From Lachnospiraceae bacterium (GTDB taxonomy: Bacteria; Bacillota; Clostridia; Lachnospirales; Lachnospiraceae): DNA of 50,693 nt. The notes beneath the pieces are model-generated. The model had not been told where the DNA came from and made no database searches. It was given only the letters and a program-made list of their open reading frames with translations. Numbering within the stretch: position 1 is the stretch's first letter; every line of letters begins with the position of its first letter. The stretch spans positions 1 through 50,693 of the forward strand of contig JAGASK010000004.1 in assembly GCA_017621815.1 (NCBI GenBank), read 5' to 3'. Made by a program: the position numbers and the translations under genes. This document shows positions 8,654 through 17,015 of this stretch, in pieces.

Positions 8654-9292
8654 ATGATGGATACAAAATTGTTTGACCATACTATCTTAAAAGCGGATGC
8701 AACAAAGCAGGCAGTAACGAAAATCTGTGAGGAAGCAAAGGAATACGGATTTATGTCCGTGTGTGTCAACAGCTTTTATACGGAATTTGCTGCGAAACTG
8801 CTGAAAGACAGTGATGTTAAGGTCTGTACGGTAGTGGGATTCCCTTTAGGACAGATGAGCACGAAAGCCAAGGCTGCGGAAACAGAGCTTGCGGTGGCAG
8901 ACGGTGCAGATGAAATTGACATGGTAATTAATGTTGGGGCGCTGAAGGATAAGGACTATGATATTGTTTTGAATGATATCAAAGAGGTAAAAAAAGCCTG
9001 CGGACAAGCATTGCTTAAAGTGATTATTGAAACCTGTCTTTTGACGGATGAAGAAAAAGTAAAAGCCTGTGAACTTGCAAAAGAGGCGAAAGCGGATTTC
9101 GTAAAAACATCTACCGGTTTTTCAACCCATGGCGCAACGCCGGAAGATGTTGCGCTTATGCGGAAAACAGTGGGAGACGGCATGGGAGTTAAGGCTTCCG
9201 GAGGCATCCGGGATAAAGAAACAGCAGAAGAAATGGTTAAGGCAGGTGCAAACCGTCTCGGTACCAGCGCTACCATAGCCATCTGCAAATAG
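8654..9292 (+). CDS. deoC: Deoxyribose-phosphate aldolase
   Basis: DeoC converts 2-deoxyribose-5-phosphate to glyceraldehyde-3-phosphate and acetaldehyde during deoxynucleoside catabolism. The 212-residue chain is a standard-length class I aldolase barrel. It has DEIDMVIN (Asp89), the Schiff-base lysine in [11 protein letters not shown] (Lys151) and a second lysine in VKASGGIRD (Lys180). GGAGG at 8641-8645 lies 8 bp before the ATG at 8654, which fixes the start over the in-frame ATG at 8630. It has its own promoter and is followed after 15 bp by scpA, an unrelated function. Confidence 0.95.
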   Translation: MMDTKLFDHTILKADATKQAVTKICEEAKEYGFMSVCVNSFYTEFAAKLLKDSDVKVCTVVGFPLGQMSTKAKAAETELAVADGADEIDMVINVGALKDKDYDIVLNDIKEVKKACGQALLKVIIETCLLTDEEKVKACELAKEAKADFVKTSTGFSTHGATPEDVALMRKTVGDGMGVKASGGIRDKETAEEMVKAGANRLGTSATIAICK

Positions 9293-9307
9293 AAAGGTAG
9301 AACAGTT

Positions 9308-10054
9308 ATGGCAATACCGGTAAAATTAGAGGTGTTTGAAGGTCCTTTAGATTTGCTTCTTCATTTGATTGAAAAAAACAAGGTGGATATTTATGATATT
9401 CCCATTGTGGAAATAACGGCCCAATACCTTGAATACATACAGCAGATGCAGACAGAAGATATGAATGTAATGAGTGAGTTTCTGGTTATGGCTGCCACTC
9501 TGCTTGACATAAAATGCAGGATGCTGCTTCCCAAAGAAGTGAATGAAGAGGGAGAAGAGGAAGACCCCAGGGCAGAACTGGTTCAGAAGCTCCTTGAGTA
9601 TAAGATGTATAAATATATGTCTTATGAATTAAAGGACAGGCAGGTGGATGCGGGACGCACTCTGTTTAAAGAAAAAACTCTTCCCAGGGAAATTGAGGAT
9701 TACAGGCCTCCGGTAGATTTTGAAGAGCTTTTGGGAGATGCGGATTTGAACAAGCTTCAGATGCTGTTTAAAACCGTGATGCGCAGACAGGAGGACAAAA
9801 TTGACCCTGTCAGAAGTACCTTTGGAAAAATAGAAAAAGATGAAATTGATGCAGATTTAAAAACTGCCTATATTGAAGAGTACATACATACCCATAAGAC
9901 CTTCAGCTTCAGACAGCTGTTGGAAAAACAGCGCAGTAAAATGGAGATTATAGTTACATTTCTTATAGTTCTTGAAATGATGAAGACAGGTAAGATTTCG
10001 ATTGTACAGGAAGATACCTTTGATGATATTATTATTACCTCACAGGTAGCGTAG
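9308..10054 (+). CDS. scpA: Segregation and condensation protein A (kleisin)
   Basis: ScpA is the kleisin that bridges SMC heads in the bacterial condensin complex. This 248-residue protein begins with the hallmark FEGPLDLLLHLIEKNKVDIYDIPI and LDIKCRMLLP segments of the N-terminal SMC-binding helices. It ends with the winged-helix region (FRQLLEKQRSKMEIIVTFL and LEMMKTG). An AAAGG lies upstream of the ATG. scpB begins 12 bp after its stop, the usual paired arrangement. No smc gene is in the window. Confidence 0.95.
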   Translation: MAIPVKLEVFEGPLDLLLHLIEKNKVDIYDIPIVEITAQYLEYIQQMQTEDMNVMSEFLVMAATLLDIKCRMLLPKEVNEEGEEEDPRAELVQKLLEYKMYKYMSYELKDRQVDAGRTLFKEKTLPREIEDYRPPVDFEELLGDADLNKLQMLFKTVMRRQEDKIDPVRSTFGKIEKDEIDADLKTAYIEEYIHTHKTFSFRQLLEKQRSKMEIIVTFLIVLEMMKTGKISIVQEDTFDDIIITSQVA

Positions 10055-10066
10055 GAGGATATTGTT

Positions 10067-10636
10067 TTGGAAAGACAAAAGGCAAAAGCAGTACTTGAGT
10101 CCATTCTTTTTACCATGGGAGAGTCAGTGGAAGTGGACAGGCTGGCATCTGTTATAGAAGAAGATAAAAAGACTACAAAAGAAATTCTTCTTGAAATGAA
10201 AGAGGATTATGAAACCAGGGAATGCGGTGTTACTTTGATGGAACTGGAAAATTCTTTTCAGATGTGCACAAAAGGCGAAATGTACGAATACCTGATTAAG
10301 ATTGCCAAAACGCCCAGAAAATATGTGCTGACGGATACGTTGCTTGAAACCCTGTCAATTATAGCTTATAAGCAGCCCATTACAAGGCTGGAAATAGAAA
10401 AGATAAGAGGGGTAAGCTGTGACCATGCAGTAAACCGGCTGGTAGAGTTCGGACTGATTATGGAAGTGGGGAGAATGGATGCTCCGGGGCGTCCCCTTTT
10501 ATTCGGAACCACGGAAGAATTTTTAAGGAGCTTTGGGGTCAAATCGCTGGAGGAGCTGCCGGAGCTTTCGCAGGTTCAGATAGAGGAGTTTAAAGAGCAG
10601 GCAGAGCAGGAAATCAGCGTATCGGTAGACGTATAA
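10067..10636 (+). CDS. scpB: Segregation and condensation protein B
   Basis: ScpB dimerises and binds the central part of ScpA in the condensin complex. The 189 residues contain two winged-helix domains, with the characteristic LETLSIIAYKQPITRLEIE segment near the middle followed by GRPLLFGTTEEFLRSFG. Translation begins at a TTG at 10067: GGAGG sits about 10 bp upstream (in TAGGAGGATATTGTTTTG), and the sequence from here aligns with the expected ScpB N-terminus. It is translationally close to scpA. Confidence 0.95.
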   Translation: MERQKAKAVLESILFTMGESVEVDRLASVIEEDKKTTKEILLEMKEDYETRECGVTLMELENSFQMCTKGEMYEYLIKIAKTPRKYVLTDTLLETLSIIAYKQPITRLEIEKIRGVSCDHAVNRLVEFGLIMEVGRMDAPGRPLLFGTTEEFLRSFGVKSLEELPELSQVQIEEFKEQAEQEISVSVDV

Positions 10637-10704
10637 AAGGATTAGGGATATTTTAAATCCGGTTGTCATATAAATGAAAGAAAAGATGAGAAGCCGGACG
10701 CAGT

Positions 10705-11979
10705 ATGATACAAAAATTTCGAAGAATAACAGCAGCCCTGGGACTTATGGCAGTCACTTTTCTGGGAACAGTGGCAAATGCACAGACAGATGATGCCAAT
10801 GGTACAAACCTGCAGTTGTACGCCCAATCGGCCGTTTTAATGGATGCCGGTTCAGGGCGTATTTTATATGAAAAAAACGGTTATGAAATGAAACCCATGG
10901 CAAGTACAACAAAGATTATGACCTGTATTCTGGCATTGGAATACGGAAACATGGAAGATTATGTGGAGGTATCTTCCTATGCGGCAAGTATGCCTAAAGT
11001 CAAGCTCAACATGCAGACGGGAGAAAGATATCTGCTTAAGGATTTGCTGTATTCCCTGATGCTTGAGTCTCACAATGATTCCGCAGTTGCCATTGCAGAA
11101 CATATTGGGGGAAGCGTAGAAGGATTTGCCGATATGATGAATCAGAAAGCCAGGGATATCGGATGTTTTGATACCATTTTTATTACGCCCAACGGACTGG
11201 ATGCTGCGGCAACAAGTGAAAATGGCGAGACAAAGGTACATTCCACTACGGCAGCGGATTTGGCAAAAATTATGTCCTACTGTATTATGGATTCGCCGAA
11301 GAAAGAGGAATTCCTGGCAATTACGGAAACTCCTTCCTATCAGTTTGGAGGATTCCGTGAAAAAGACGGAGAGATAGTATCCAATGGAAGAAGCTTTCAG
11401 TGCAGTAACCACAATGCTTTCTTAAGTATGATGGAGGGGGCGTTGTCCGGAAAAACAGGCTTTACAGGAAATGCAGGCTATTGCTATGTGGGGGCATTAA
11501 GAAGAGATGACAGAACCTATGTGGTGGCGCTTCTTGCCTGCGGATGGCCCAATAACAAAACGTATAAATGGAGTGATACTAAAAAGCTGATGAATTATGG
11601 GCTTGAAAATTATACCTATCATTCCCTTTCGGATATCAGGATTGACGAAAGCAGCTTAAAGGATATACAGGTAGAAGGCGGACAGACGGAAAGAATAGGG
11701 GAAACTGCCCATGTTTCTGTAACAATAGCCGGAAAAGAATCGGGAAAAGAGCCGGAAGGCGTTCTTCTTTCCTCAGGGGAAGAATTTGAAATAAAAAGCG
11801 AAATAAAAAAGCAGCTTAAGGCTCCGGTGGAAAAGGGAACTGAAGTGGGAAGTATCTCTTATATGGTGGGAGATGAGATTTACGGAGTGGATTATATTGT
11901 AACGGCTGGGGAGGTTGCAGCCATTGACTTTAAATGGTGCGTATGGCAGATATGGAACAGGTACTGTATCGGCGGATAA
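10705..11979 (+). CDS. D-alanyl-D-alanine carboxypeptidase (peptidase S11), second copy
   Basis: This exported penicillin-binding protein removes the terminal D-Ala from peptidoglycan pentapeptides. The 424 residues start with a signal peptide ending near ANA. The active-site motifs are STTK (Ser67 to Lys70), SHN (122-124) and KTG (250-252). A C-terminal PBP5-like domain and a Trp-rich hydrophobic tail (WCVWQIW) suggest membrane association. The ribosome-binding site is weak (GAGAAG about 12 bp upstream), but the signal peptide supports this ATG. An S11 enzyme next to scpAB is a frequent clostridial arrangement, as I recall it. Confidence 0.9.
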   Translation: MIQKFRRITAALGLMAVTFLGTVANAQTDDANGTNLQLYAQSAVLMDAGSGRILYEKNGYEMKPMASTTKIMTCILALEYGNMEDYVEVSSYAASMPKVKLNMQTGERYLLKDLLYSLMLESHNDSAVAIAEHIGGSVEGFADMMNQKARDIGCFDTIFITPNGLDAAATSENGETKVHSTTAADLAKIMSYCIMDSPKKEEFLAITETPSYQFGGFREKDGEIVSNGRSFQCSNHNAFLSMMEGALSGKTGFTGNAGYCYVGALRRDDRTYVVALLACGWPNNKTYKWSDTKKLMNYGLENYTYHSLSDIRIDESSLKDIQVEGGQTERIGETAHVSVTIAGKESGKEPEGVLLSSGEEFEIKSEIKKQLKAPVEKGTEVGSISYMVGDEIYGVDYIVTAGEVAAIDFKWCVWQIWNRYCIGG

Positions 11980-12002
11980 AAGGAAAGGACAGAAAGCATA
12001 AG

Positions 12003-13037
12003 ATGAAAAAAATATTAGTGGTTTTAACCGGAGGAACTATAGGAAGTAAAGTGGAAAACAGTGTGATTAATGTCAGCGAAAGCTCACCTTACCGCCTGAT
12101 TTCCATGTATGAGGAGCTTTATGGGAAGCAGGAGGAGTTTGAGGTGATTCAGCCGCTTAACATACTCAGTGAAAATATGACTCCGGAACAGCTTCTGGTT
12201 TTGCTGAAAGCATTAAATGAAATAGAATATGAGAAATATTCGGGGGTGATTATTACTCATGGCTCCGATACCCTGTCATATACATCAGCTTTTGCAGGAC
12301 TTTTGCTTCATCATGTTCCTGTACCGGTGGTATTGATTGCCAGCAATTATCCCCTTGGACAGGAAGGAAGCAACGGACTGAATAATTTTGCAAGGGCAGT
12401 GGAATTTGTCAGGGAAAAAGCCGTAACAGGTGTGTTTACGCTTTATCAGGATAATGCAGGCATAAATCAGGTGTATTTAGCTGCAAGAATTACAGAAGCA
12501 GAGCCTTTTAATGACCAGTTCAGGGATTTTGCGGGACTGTCTTTCGGAAGAATGGAAAAGGGAAGTTTTATTCTTAATACGGGAAAAGGCTTACCTTCCA
12601 TACAGGAGGTGGAGAAGGAAAAGCAGGCAGTGCTTGCAGTACCGGATTCCTTCCAAAATAAGATTATGGTTATCAGACCATATCCCGGAATGGATTATTC
12701 TGTTTTTCAGTTTAATGAAAAGAATAAACCGGCAGCAGTGCTTCATTACCTGTATCATTCCGCAACAGCCTGTCTTTCGGGAGAAGAAAACAACCTGCTT
12801 TCTTTTGTGGAAAGATGTAAAAGCATGGGTGTGGATGTATACACTGCTTCCTATAAAAGGGTGGAAGGAAATAAATATGCCACGGGAGATGCTTTGCTGA
12901 AGGCAGGGGTAATTCCCCTTCTTAATATATCTCTGGAGGCCGCTTACGCCAAACTGATGCTTATGTATAACGGAGAAGCTTTGGATGTGCCTGGAAAGAT
13001 AAATCAAAATGTATATTTTGAAAGTGTGGAAATCTGA
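12003..13037 (+). CDS. L-asparaginase family protein
   Basis: This amidohydrolase family deamidates asparagine (or glutamine) to aspartate and ammonia. The 344-residue protein has both nucleophile-region signatures: LTGGTIGS at residues 8-15, and THGSDTLSYTS about 90 residues in, where Ser-Asp-Thr replaces the commoner Thr-Asp-Thr. There is no signal peptide, so it should be the cytoplasmic type. It starts 23 bp after the carboxypeptidase stop. The ATG at 12003 is chosen because the family begins MKKILVVLTGGT; the frame is open upstream but overlaps the preceding gene. The fine substrate preference is uncertain. Confidence 0.85.
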   Translation: MKKILVVLTGGTIGSKVENSVINVSESSPYRLISMYEELYGKQEEFEVIQPLNILSENMTPEQLLVLLKALNEIEYEKYSGVIITHGSDTLSYTSAFAGLLLHHVPVPVVLIASNYPLGQEGSNGLNNFARAVEFVREKAVTGVFTLYQDNAGINQVYLAARITEAEPFNDQFRDFAGLSFGRMEKGSFILNTGKGLPSIQEVEKEKQAVLAVPDSFQNKIMVIRPYPGMDYSVFQFNEKNKPAAVLHYLYHSATACLSGEENNLLSFVERCKSMGVDVYTASYKRVEGNKYATGDALLKAGVIPLLNISLEAAYAKLMLMYNGEALDVPGKINQNVYFESVEI

Positions 13038-13109
13038 AAAAGCATAAAAATCAGGATATAAAAATTGTGTAAATTTTAAAAATTTCTTCTATGCGAATCA
13101 AACCTTTTG

Positions 13110-13118
13110 TGTTATACT
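13110..13118 (+). promoter_or_regulatory. Extended -10 promoter of the Na+ decarboxylase operon
   Basis: TGTTATACT (13110-13118) is an extended -10 element (TG-N-TATACT). No convincing -35 is visible 16-18 bp upstream. A small inverted repeat, TGGGG (13135-13139) with CCCCA (13148-13152), lies in the leader before the start at 13199. Confidence 0.45.
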
Positions 13119-13198
13119 GCTATAGACGCAATCATGGGGATAGTCTGCCCCAGCGAATAAAGTTATAATTTTTTTAATATAAAATGGAGGGCTGAAAA

Positions 13199-14629
13199 AT
13201 GAGTACTACTTCACAAGCGAGTCAAAGAATAGCAGCTTTACTCGATGAAAACAGTTTCGTTGAAATCGGTGCGCTGGTAACAGCTAGAAACACTGATTTT
13301 AATTTGAAACAGACAGAAACTCCTTCTGACGGTGTTGTTACCGGCTATGGAGTAATAGGCGGCAACCTTGTGTATGTTTACAGCCAGGATGCATCCGTAC
13401 TGAACGGTTCCGTTGGCGAAATGCATGCAAAAAAAATTGCAAACCTCTATGATCTGGCACTGAAAACAGGTGCACCTGTTATCGGATTAATTGATTCTGC
13501 CGGACTTAGATTACAGGAAGCAGCAGATGCATTAAACGGATTTGGAGAAATCTATTTAAAGCAGGTTAAGAGTTCAGGAGTTATTCCTCAGATTACTGCT
13601 GTTTTTGGAACCTGCGGCGGCGGTCTTGCTTTGATTCCCACTTTAACGGATTTTACATTTATGGAAGGCAGCAAGGCTAAGTTATTTGTTAATTCTCCCA
13701 ATGCATTAGACGGAAATGTAATTACCAAGTGTGATACATCTTCTGCAGACTTCCAGAGCAGGGAAGCCGGTATTGTGGATGTAGTTGCAGATGAAGCTTC
13801 TTTGCTTGCGCAGATCAGAGAACTGGTAAGCATGCTTCCTGCAAACAATGAGGATGACATGTCCTTTGAAGAATGCACAGATGATTTGAACAGAGCCTGT
13901 GCAGGTATTGAAAATTGTGTGGGAGATACATCCATTGCACTTTCACAGATAGCTGATAATGGTATTGTATTCGAAACAAAGCGTGAATATGCTAAAGATA
14001 TGGTAACCGGATTTATTAAATTAAACGGCGTTACCGTAGGTGCTGTTGCAAACCGCAGTGAAGTTTACGGTGAAGACGGCAAAGTAGCAGAAAAATATGA
14101 TGCCGTATTATCTGCAGCAGGATGTGAAAAGGCAGCAGATTTTATTAATTTCTGTGACGCATTTGAGATTCCCGTGCTGTCCCTTACCAATGTAAAGGGC
14201 TTTAAGGCAGATAAGTGCAATGAAAAGAAAATTGCAAAGGCAGCAGCTAAGCTTACATACGCTTTTGCCAACGCTACAGTTCCCAAGGTTAATGTTATTA
14301 TGGGACAGGCATTCGGAAGTGCATATGTTGCAATGAATTCCAAAGCAATCGGTGCGGATATTACTATTGCATGGCCTGATGCAGAAGTCGGAACCATGGA
14401 TGCAAAGCTTGCAGCCAAGATTATCTGTGACGGACAGGGTGCAGATGCCATTGATGCATGTGCCAAAGAATATGCAGCACTTCAGACAAGCGCTTTAAGT
14501 GCAGCAAAGAGAGGTTATGTTGATCAGATTATCGAACCCGTCGATACACGTAAGTATGTAATCGGCGCTTTTGAGATGCTGTTCACCAAGAGGGAAGACC
14601 GCCCGGCTAAAAAACACGGCACAGTTTAG
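13199..14629 (+). CDS. Acyl-CoA-type carboxyltransferase subunit (12S/MmdA-like)
   Basis: This 476-residue protein is a carboxyltransferase of the PccB/MmdA/transcarboxylase-12S family. It moves a carboxyl group between an acyl-CoA and carboxybiotin. Both crotonase-like halves are visible: the first with LIDSAGLRLQEAADAL and FGTCGGGLALIPTLTDFTFM, the second with LTNVKGF and ADITIAWPDAEVGTMDAK. It is slightly shorter than typical MmdA (about 510), and its glycine-rich loops are divergent, so the acyl-CoA substrate cannot be stated. GGAGG lies 8 bp before the ATG. It heads an operon with a biotin carrier and the OadB pump. Confidence 0.8.
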   Translation: MSTTSQASQRIAALLDENSFVEIGALVTARNTDFNLKQTETPSDGVVTGYGVIGGNLVYVYSQDASVLNGSVGEMHAKKIANLYDLALKTGAPVIGLIDSAGLRLQEAADALNGFGEIYLKQVKSSGVIPQITAVFGTCGGGLALIPTLTDFTFMEGSKAKLFVNSPNALDGNVITKCDTSSADFQSREAGIVDVVADEASLLAQIRELVSMLPANNEDDMSFEECTDDLNRACAGIENCVGDTSIALSQIADNGIVFETKREYAKDMVTGFIKLNGVTVGAVANRSEVYGEDGKVAEKYDAVLSAAGCEKAADFINFCDAFEIPVLSLTNVKGFKADKCNEKKIAKAAAKLTYAFANATVPKVNVIMGQAFGSAYVAMNSKAIGADITIAWPDAEVGTMDAKLAAKIICDGQGADAIDACAKEYAALQTSALSAAKRGYVDQIIEPVDTRKYVIGAFEMLFTKREDRPAKKHGTV

Positions 14630-14646
14630 AAAGGATGATACTTAAT

Positions 14647-15372
14647 ATGAAAAAATGGTTATTAGTATTAGGTATGATTACCTGTATGTTGGGATTGACA
14701 GCGTGCGGTCAGGAAAAGGAAGAAGAGACACCTTTGATGACAGAAGCTGATGCAGAAATGCTGGGGCAGAACATTGTCGAAACCATTAATCAGTATGTAG
14801 TCCAGAACGCACAGGATCAGGCAACCGATCCGGTTTTGATCAGTGCGATCGAAAGCTGGGAAAGCGCAGCTGAGGATATGGGTAATTATGTAGAGATTAT
14901 CAGCACCGAGTCCGAACTTGACGAAAAAGACGGTGTTATTGATGTCAGAATAAAGGGTTCCAATCGTGAAGCAATTGTAGAAATTGTAATTGATAATATG
15001 GCTGTTACAACCGTTGCTACTAATGTGGAATATACATTTGGAGAAAAGATGCAGAAGGCAGCGCTCAATACATTGCTCGGTATGGGAACCGTATTTATCG
15101 TTCTGATTTTAATCAGCGCTATTATTTCCTGCTTTAACTTCATTCCCAAGATTCAGGCTAAATTTACAAAGAAGCCTAATAAAGAAGATGTGAAGACAGC
15201 GGCAGTTGACAATACAATTGCGCAGATTATTGAAAAAGAAGAATTATCGGATGACCTTGAACTGGTTGCAGTTATTTCAGCAGCAATCGCTGCGAGTGAA
15301 GGCGCTGCATCCACAGACGGATTTGTAGTAAGAAGTATTAAGCGTGCCGGCAATAAATGGCAGAGAGCATAG
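14647..15372 (+). CDS. Enlarged OadG-like lipoprotein, decarboxylase gamma-type subunit
   Basis: In Na+-pumping decarboxylases the small gamma subunit has one membrane helix and helps assemble the alpha and beta subunits. Here a helix at about 142-164 (in LLGMGTVFIVLILISAIISC) matches the OadG pattern. However, the 241-residue protein also has an N-terminal lipobox (LTAC, Cys20) and about 120 residues predicted outside. The tail of about 75 residues should be cytosolic. The ATG at 14647 is preferred because the signal peptide begins there; the ATG at 14635 directly abuts AAGG. It lies between the carboxyltransferase and biotin carrier genes. Confidence 0.7.
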   Translation: MKKWLLVLGMITCMLGLTACGQEKEEETPLMTEADAEMLGQNIVETINQYVVQNAQDQATDPVLISAIESWESAAEDMGNYVEIISTESELDEKDGVIDVRIKGSNREAIVEIVIDNMAVTTVATNVEYTFGEKMQKAALNTLLGMGTVFIVLILISAIISCFNFIPKIQAKFTKKPNKEDVKTAAVDNTIAQIIEKEELSDDLELVAVISAAIAASEGAASTDGFVVRSIKRAGNKWQRA

Positions 15373-15398
15373 AAAAGAAATCACAGGAGGATTTAATC

Positions 15399-15770
15399 AT
15401 GAAAAATTATACAATTACCGTAAACGGAAACGTATATGATGTAGTAGTAGAAGAGGGCGCATCTACAGGCGCACCCGTAGCAGCAGCTCCCGCAGCACCC
15501 AAGGCAGCACCTAAAGCAGCTCCCGCAGCAGCACCCAAGGCAGCAGCAGGCGCAGGCAGCATTAAGGTAGAAGCCGGTGCAGCTGGTAAAGTATTTAAAG
15601 TTGAAGCAAGCGTAGGACAGGCTCTTAAGGCTGGTGATACCATAGTTATTCTGGAAGCTATGAAGATGGAAATTCCTGTTGTTGCACCTCAGGACGGTAC
15701 TGTAGCAAGCATAGATGTATCTGTAGGCGATGCTGTTGAAGCAGGCGCTTTACTTGCAACACTTAAATAA
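15399..15770 (+). CDS. Biotin carboxyl carrier protein of the decarboxylase complex
   Basis: This 123-residue carrier is biotinylated and shuttles the carboxyl group between the transferase subunits and the membrane pump. The biotinylation motif EAMKMEIP places the modified lysine at Lys89. Residues 25-50 form an Ala/Pro/Lys-rich flexible linker in front of the biotinyl domain, as in the 1.3S subunit of transcarboxylase and in GcdC/MmdC. AGGAGG about 8 bp upstream selects the ATG at 15399. A strong hairpin separates it from the downstream oadB gene. Confidence 0.92.
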   Translation: MKNYTITVNGNVYDVVVEEGASTGAPVAAAPAAPKAAPKAAPAAAPKAAAGAGSIKVEAGAAGKVFKVEASVGQALKAGDTIVILEAMKMEIPVVAPQDGTVASIDVSVGDAVEAGALLATLK

Positions 15771-15780
15771 GACGGTGCGG

Positions 15781-15810
15781 ATACATGCGTCATCATTTCT
15801 GACGATGTAT
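15781..15810 (+). other. Intercistronic hairpin before oadB
   Basis: ATACATGCGTCA (15781-15792) pairs with TGACGATGTAT (15800-15810) with one bulged G and a 7-nt loop. No T-run follows, so it is less likely a terminator than an mRNA-stability or processing element between the soluble and membrane subunits. Confidence 0.5.
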
Positions 15811-15837
15811 ACTTGAAAACAACAGGAGGTAAAAGAA

Positions 15838-16989
15838 ATGGATTATATCGTAACTACACTGTCCAATCTGATTCATCAGACAGCCTTTTTTAATCTGACC
15901 TGGGGAAATTATCTGATGATTCTTGTGGCTTGTGTATTTCTTTATCTTGCGATTGCTAAGGGCTTTGAACCATTGCTTTTAACACCTATCGCATTTGGTA
16001 TGCTGCTTGTAAATATTTATCCCGATATTATGCTGAGCATAGAGGATTCAGCAAATGGAACCGGCGGCTTACTGTATTATTTTTATCTCTTAGATGAATG
16101 GGCAATTTTACCGTCTCTGATTTTTATGGGTGTCGGTGCCATGACAGACTTCGGTCCCCTGATTGCCAATCCTAAGAGCTTCTTACTCGGTGCTGCAGCA
16201 CAGTTTGGTATTTTTGCAGCATATTTCGGAGCCATTGCTATGGGCTTTAATGACAAAGCAGCAGCAGCAATCTCCATTATCGGCGGTGCGGATGGTCCTA
16301 CTTCTATTTTCCTTGCAGGAAAACTGAGCCAGACGGCTTTACTTGGACCTATTGCAGTAGCAGCATATTCTTATATGTCACTGGTACCTATTATCCAGCC
16401 GCCTATTATGAAACTGTTAACAACTGAGAAGGAAAGAAAGATTAAAATGGGACAGCTTCGTCCGGTATCCAAACTTGAAAAGATTCTTTTCCCGATTATT
16501 GTTACTATCGTGGTTTGTATGATACTTCCCACAACAGCGCCTCTTGTTGGTATGCTGATGTTAGGTAACTTATTCAGAGAATCAGGTGTTGTAAGACAGT
16601 TAACGGATACTGCATCCAATGCACTTATGTATATCGTAGTTATTCTGCTGGGCACTTCCGTAGGCGCTACAACAAGTGCAGAAGCCTTTTTGAACTGGAG
16701 CACAATTAAGATTGTAATTCTTGGTTTGATTGCTTTTGCTTTCGGTACTGCAGCGGGTGTATTGTTCGGAAAACTGATGTGTATTGCAACCAAGGGTAAG
16801 GTTAATCCCCTTATCGGTTCTGCCGGTGTATCAGCGGTACCTATGGCAGCAAGAGTTTCCCAGAAGGTTGGTGCGGAAGCAGATCCTACCAATTTCCTGT
16901 TAATGCATGCGATGGGACCTAACGTAGCAGGTGTTATCGGTACAGCTGTTGCAGCAGGTACTTTCATGGCAGTATTTGGAGTATTTTAA
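15838..16989 (+). CDS. oadB: Na+-translocating decarboxylase beta subunit
   Basis: This integral membrane subunit decarboxylates carboxybiotin and couples it to Na+ export, building a sodium gradient. The 383 residues are almost entirely hydrophobic, with about nine to eleven helices. The conserved [12 protein letters not shown] segment carries the Na+-site aspartate known from OadB, and the C-terminal [15 protein letters not shown] carries the second conserved region. The gene name is assigned by family; the protein could equally be called MmdB or GcdB, because the beta subunits are interchangeable by sequence. AGGAGG precedes the ATG at 15838. Confidence 0.92.
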   Translation: MDYIVTTLSNLIHQTAFFNLTWGNYLMILVACVFLYLAIAKGFEPLLLTPIAFGMLLVNIYPDIMLSIEDSANGTGGLLYYFYLLDEWAILPSLIFMGVGAMTDFGPLIANPKSFLLGAAAQFGIFAAYFGAIAMGFNDKAAAAISIIGGADGPTSIFLAGKLSQTALLGPIAVAAYSYMSLVPIIQPPIMKLLTTEKERKIKMGQLRPVSKLEKILFPIIVTIVVCMILPTTAPLVGMLMLGNLFRESGVVRQLTDTASNALMYIVVILLGTSVGATTSAEAFLNWSTIKIVILGLIAFAFGTAAGVLFGKLMCIATKGKVNPLIGSAGVSAVPMAARVSQKVGAEADPTNFLLMHAMGPNVAGVIGTAVAAGTFMAVFGVF

Positions 16990-17015
16990 TAAATAAAAAC
17001 AAGGAGGATTTGAAA

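Noticed and set aside
13199-14629. Calling the first carboxyltransferase a glutaconyl-CoA or methylmalonyl-CoA enzyme by name
   Set aside because: The family is clear but the substrate loops are divergent and no pathway partner genes are nearby, so a specific name would be a guess.
16371-16967. Long minus-strand open frame inside oadB
   Set aside because: It mirrors a strongly conserved membrane-protein gene, has low-complexity Ala/Ile/Thr composition, and lacks a ribosome-binding site and any family resemblance.
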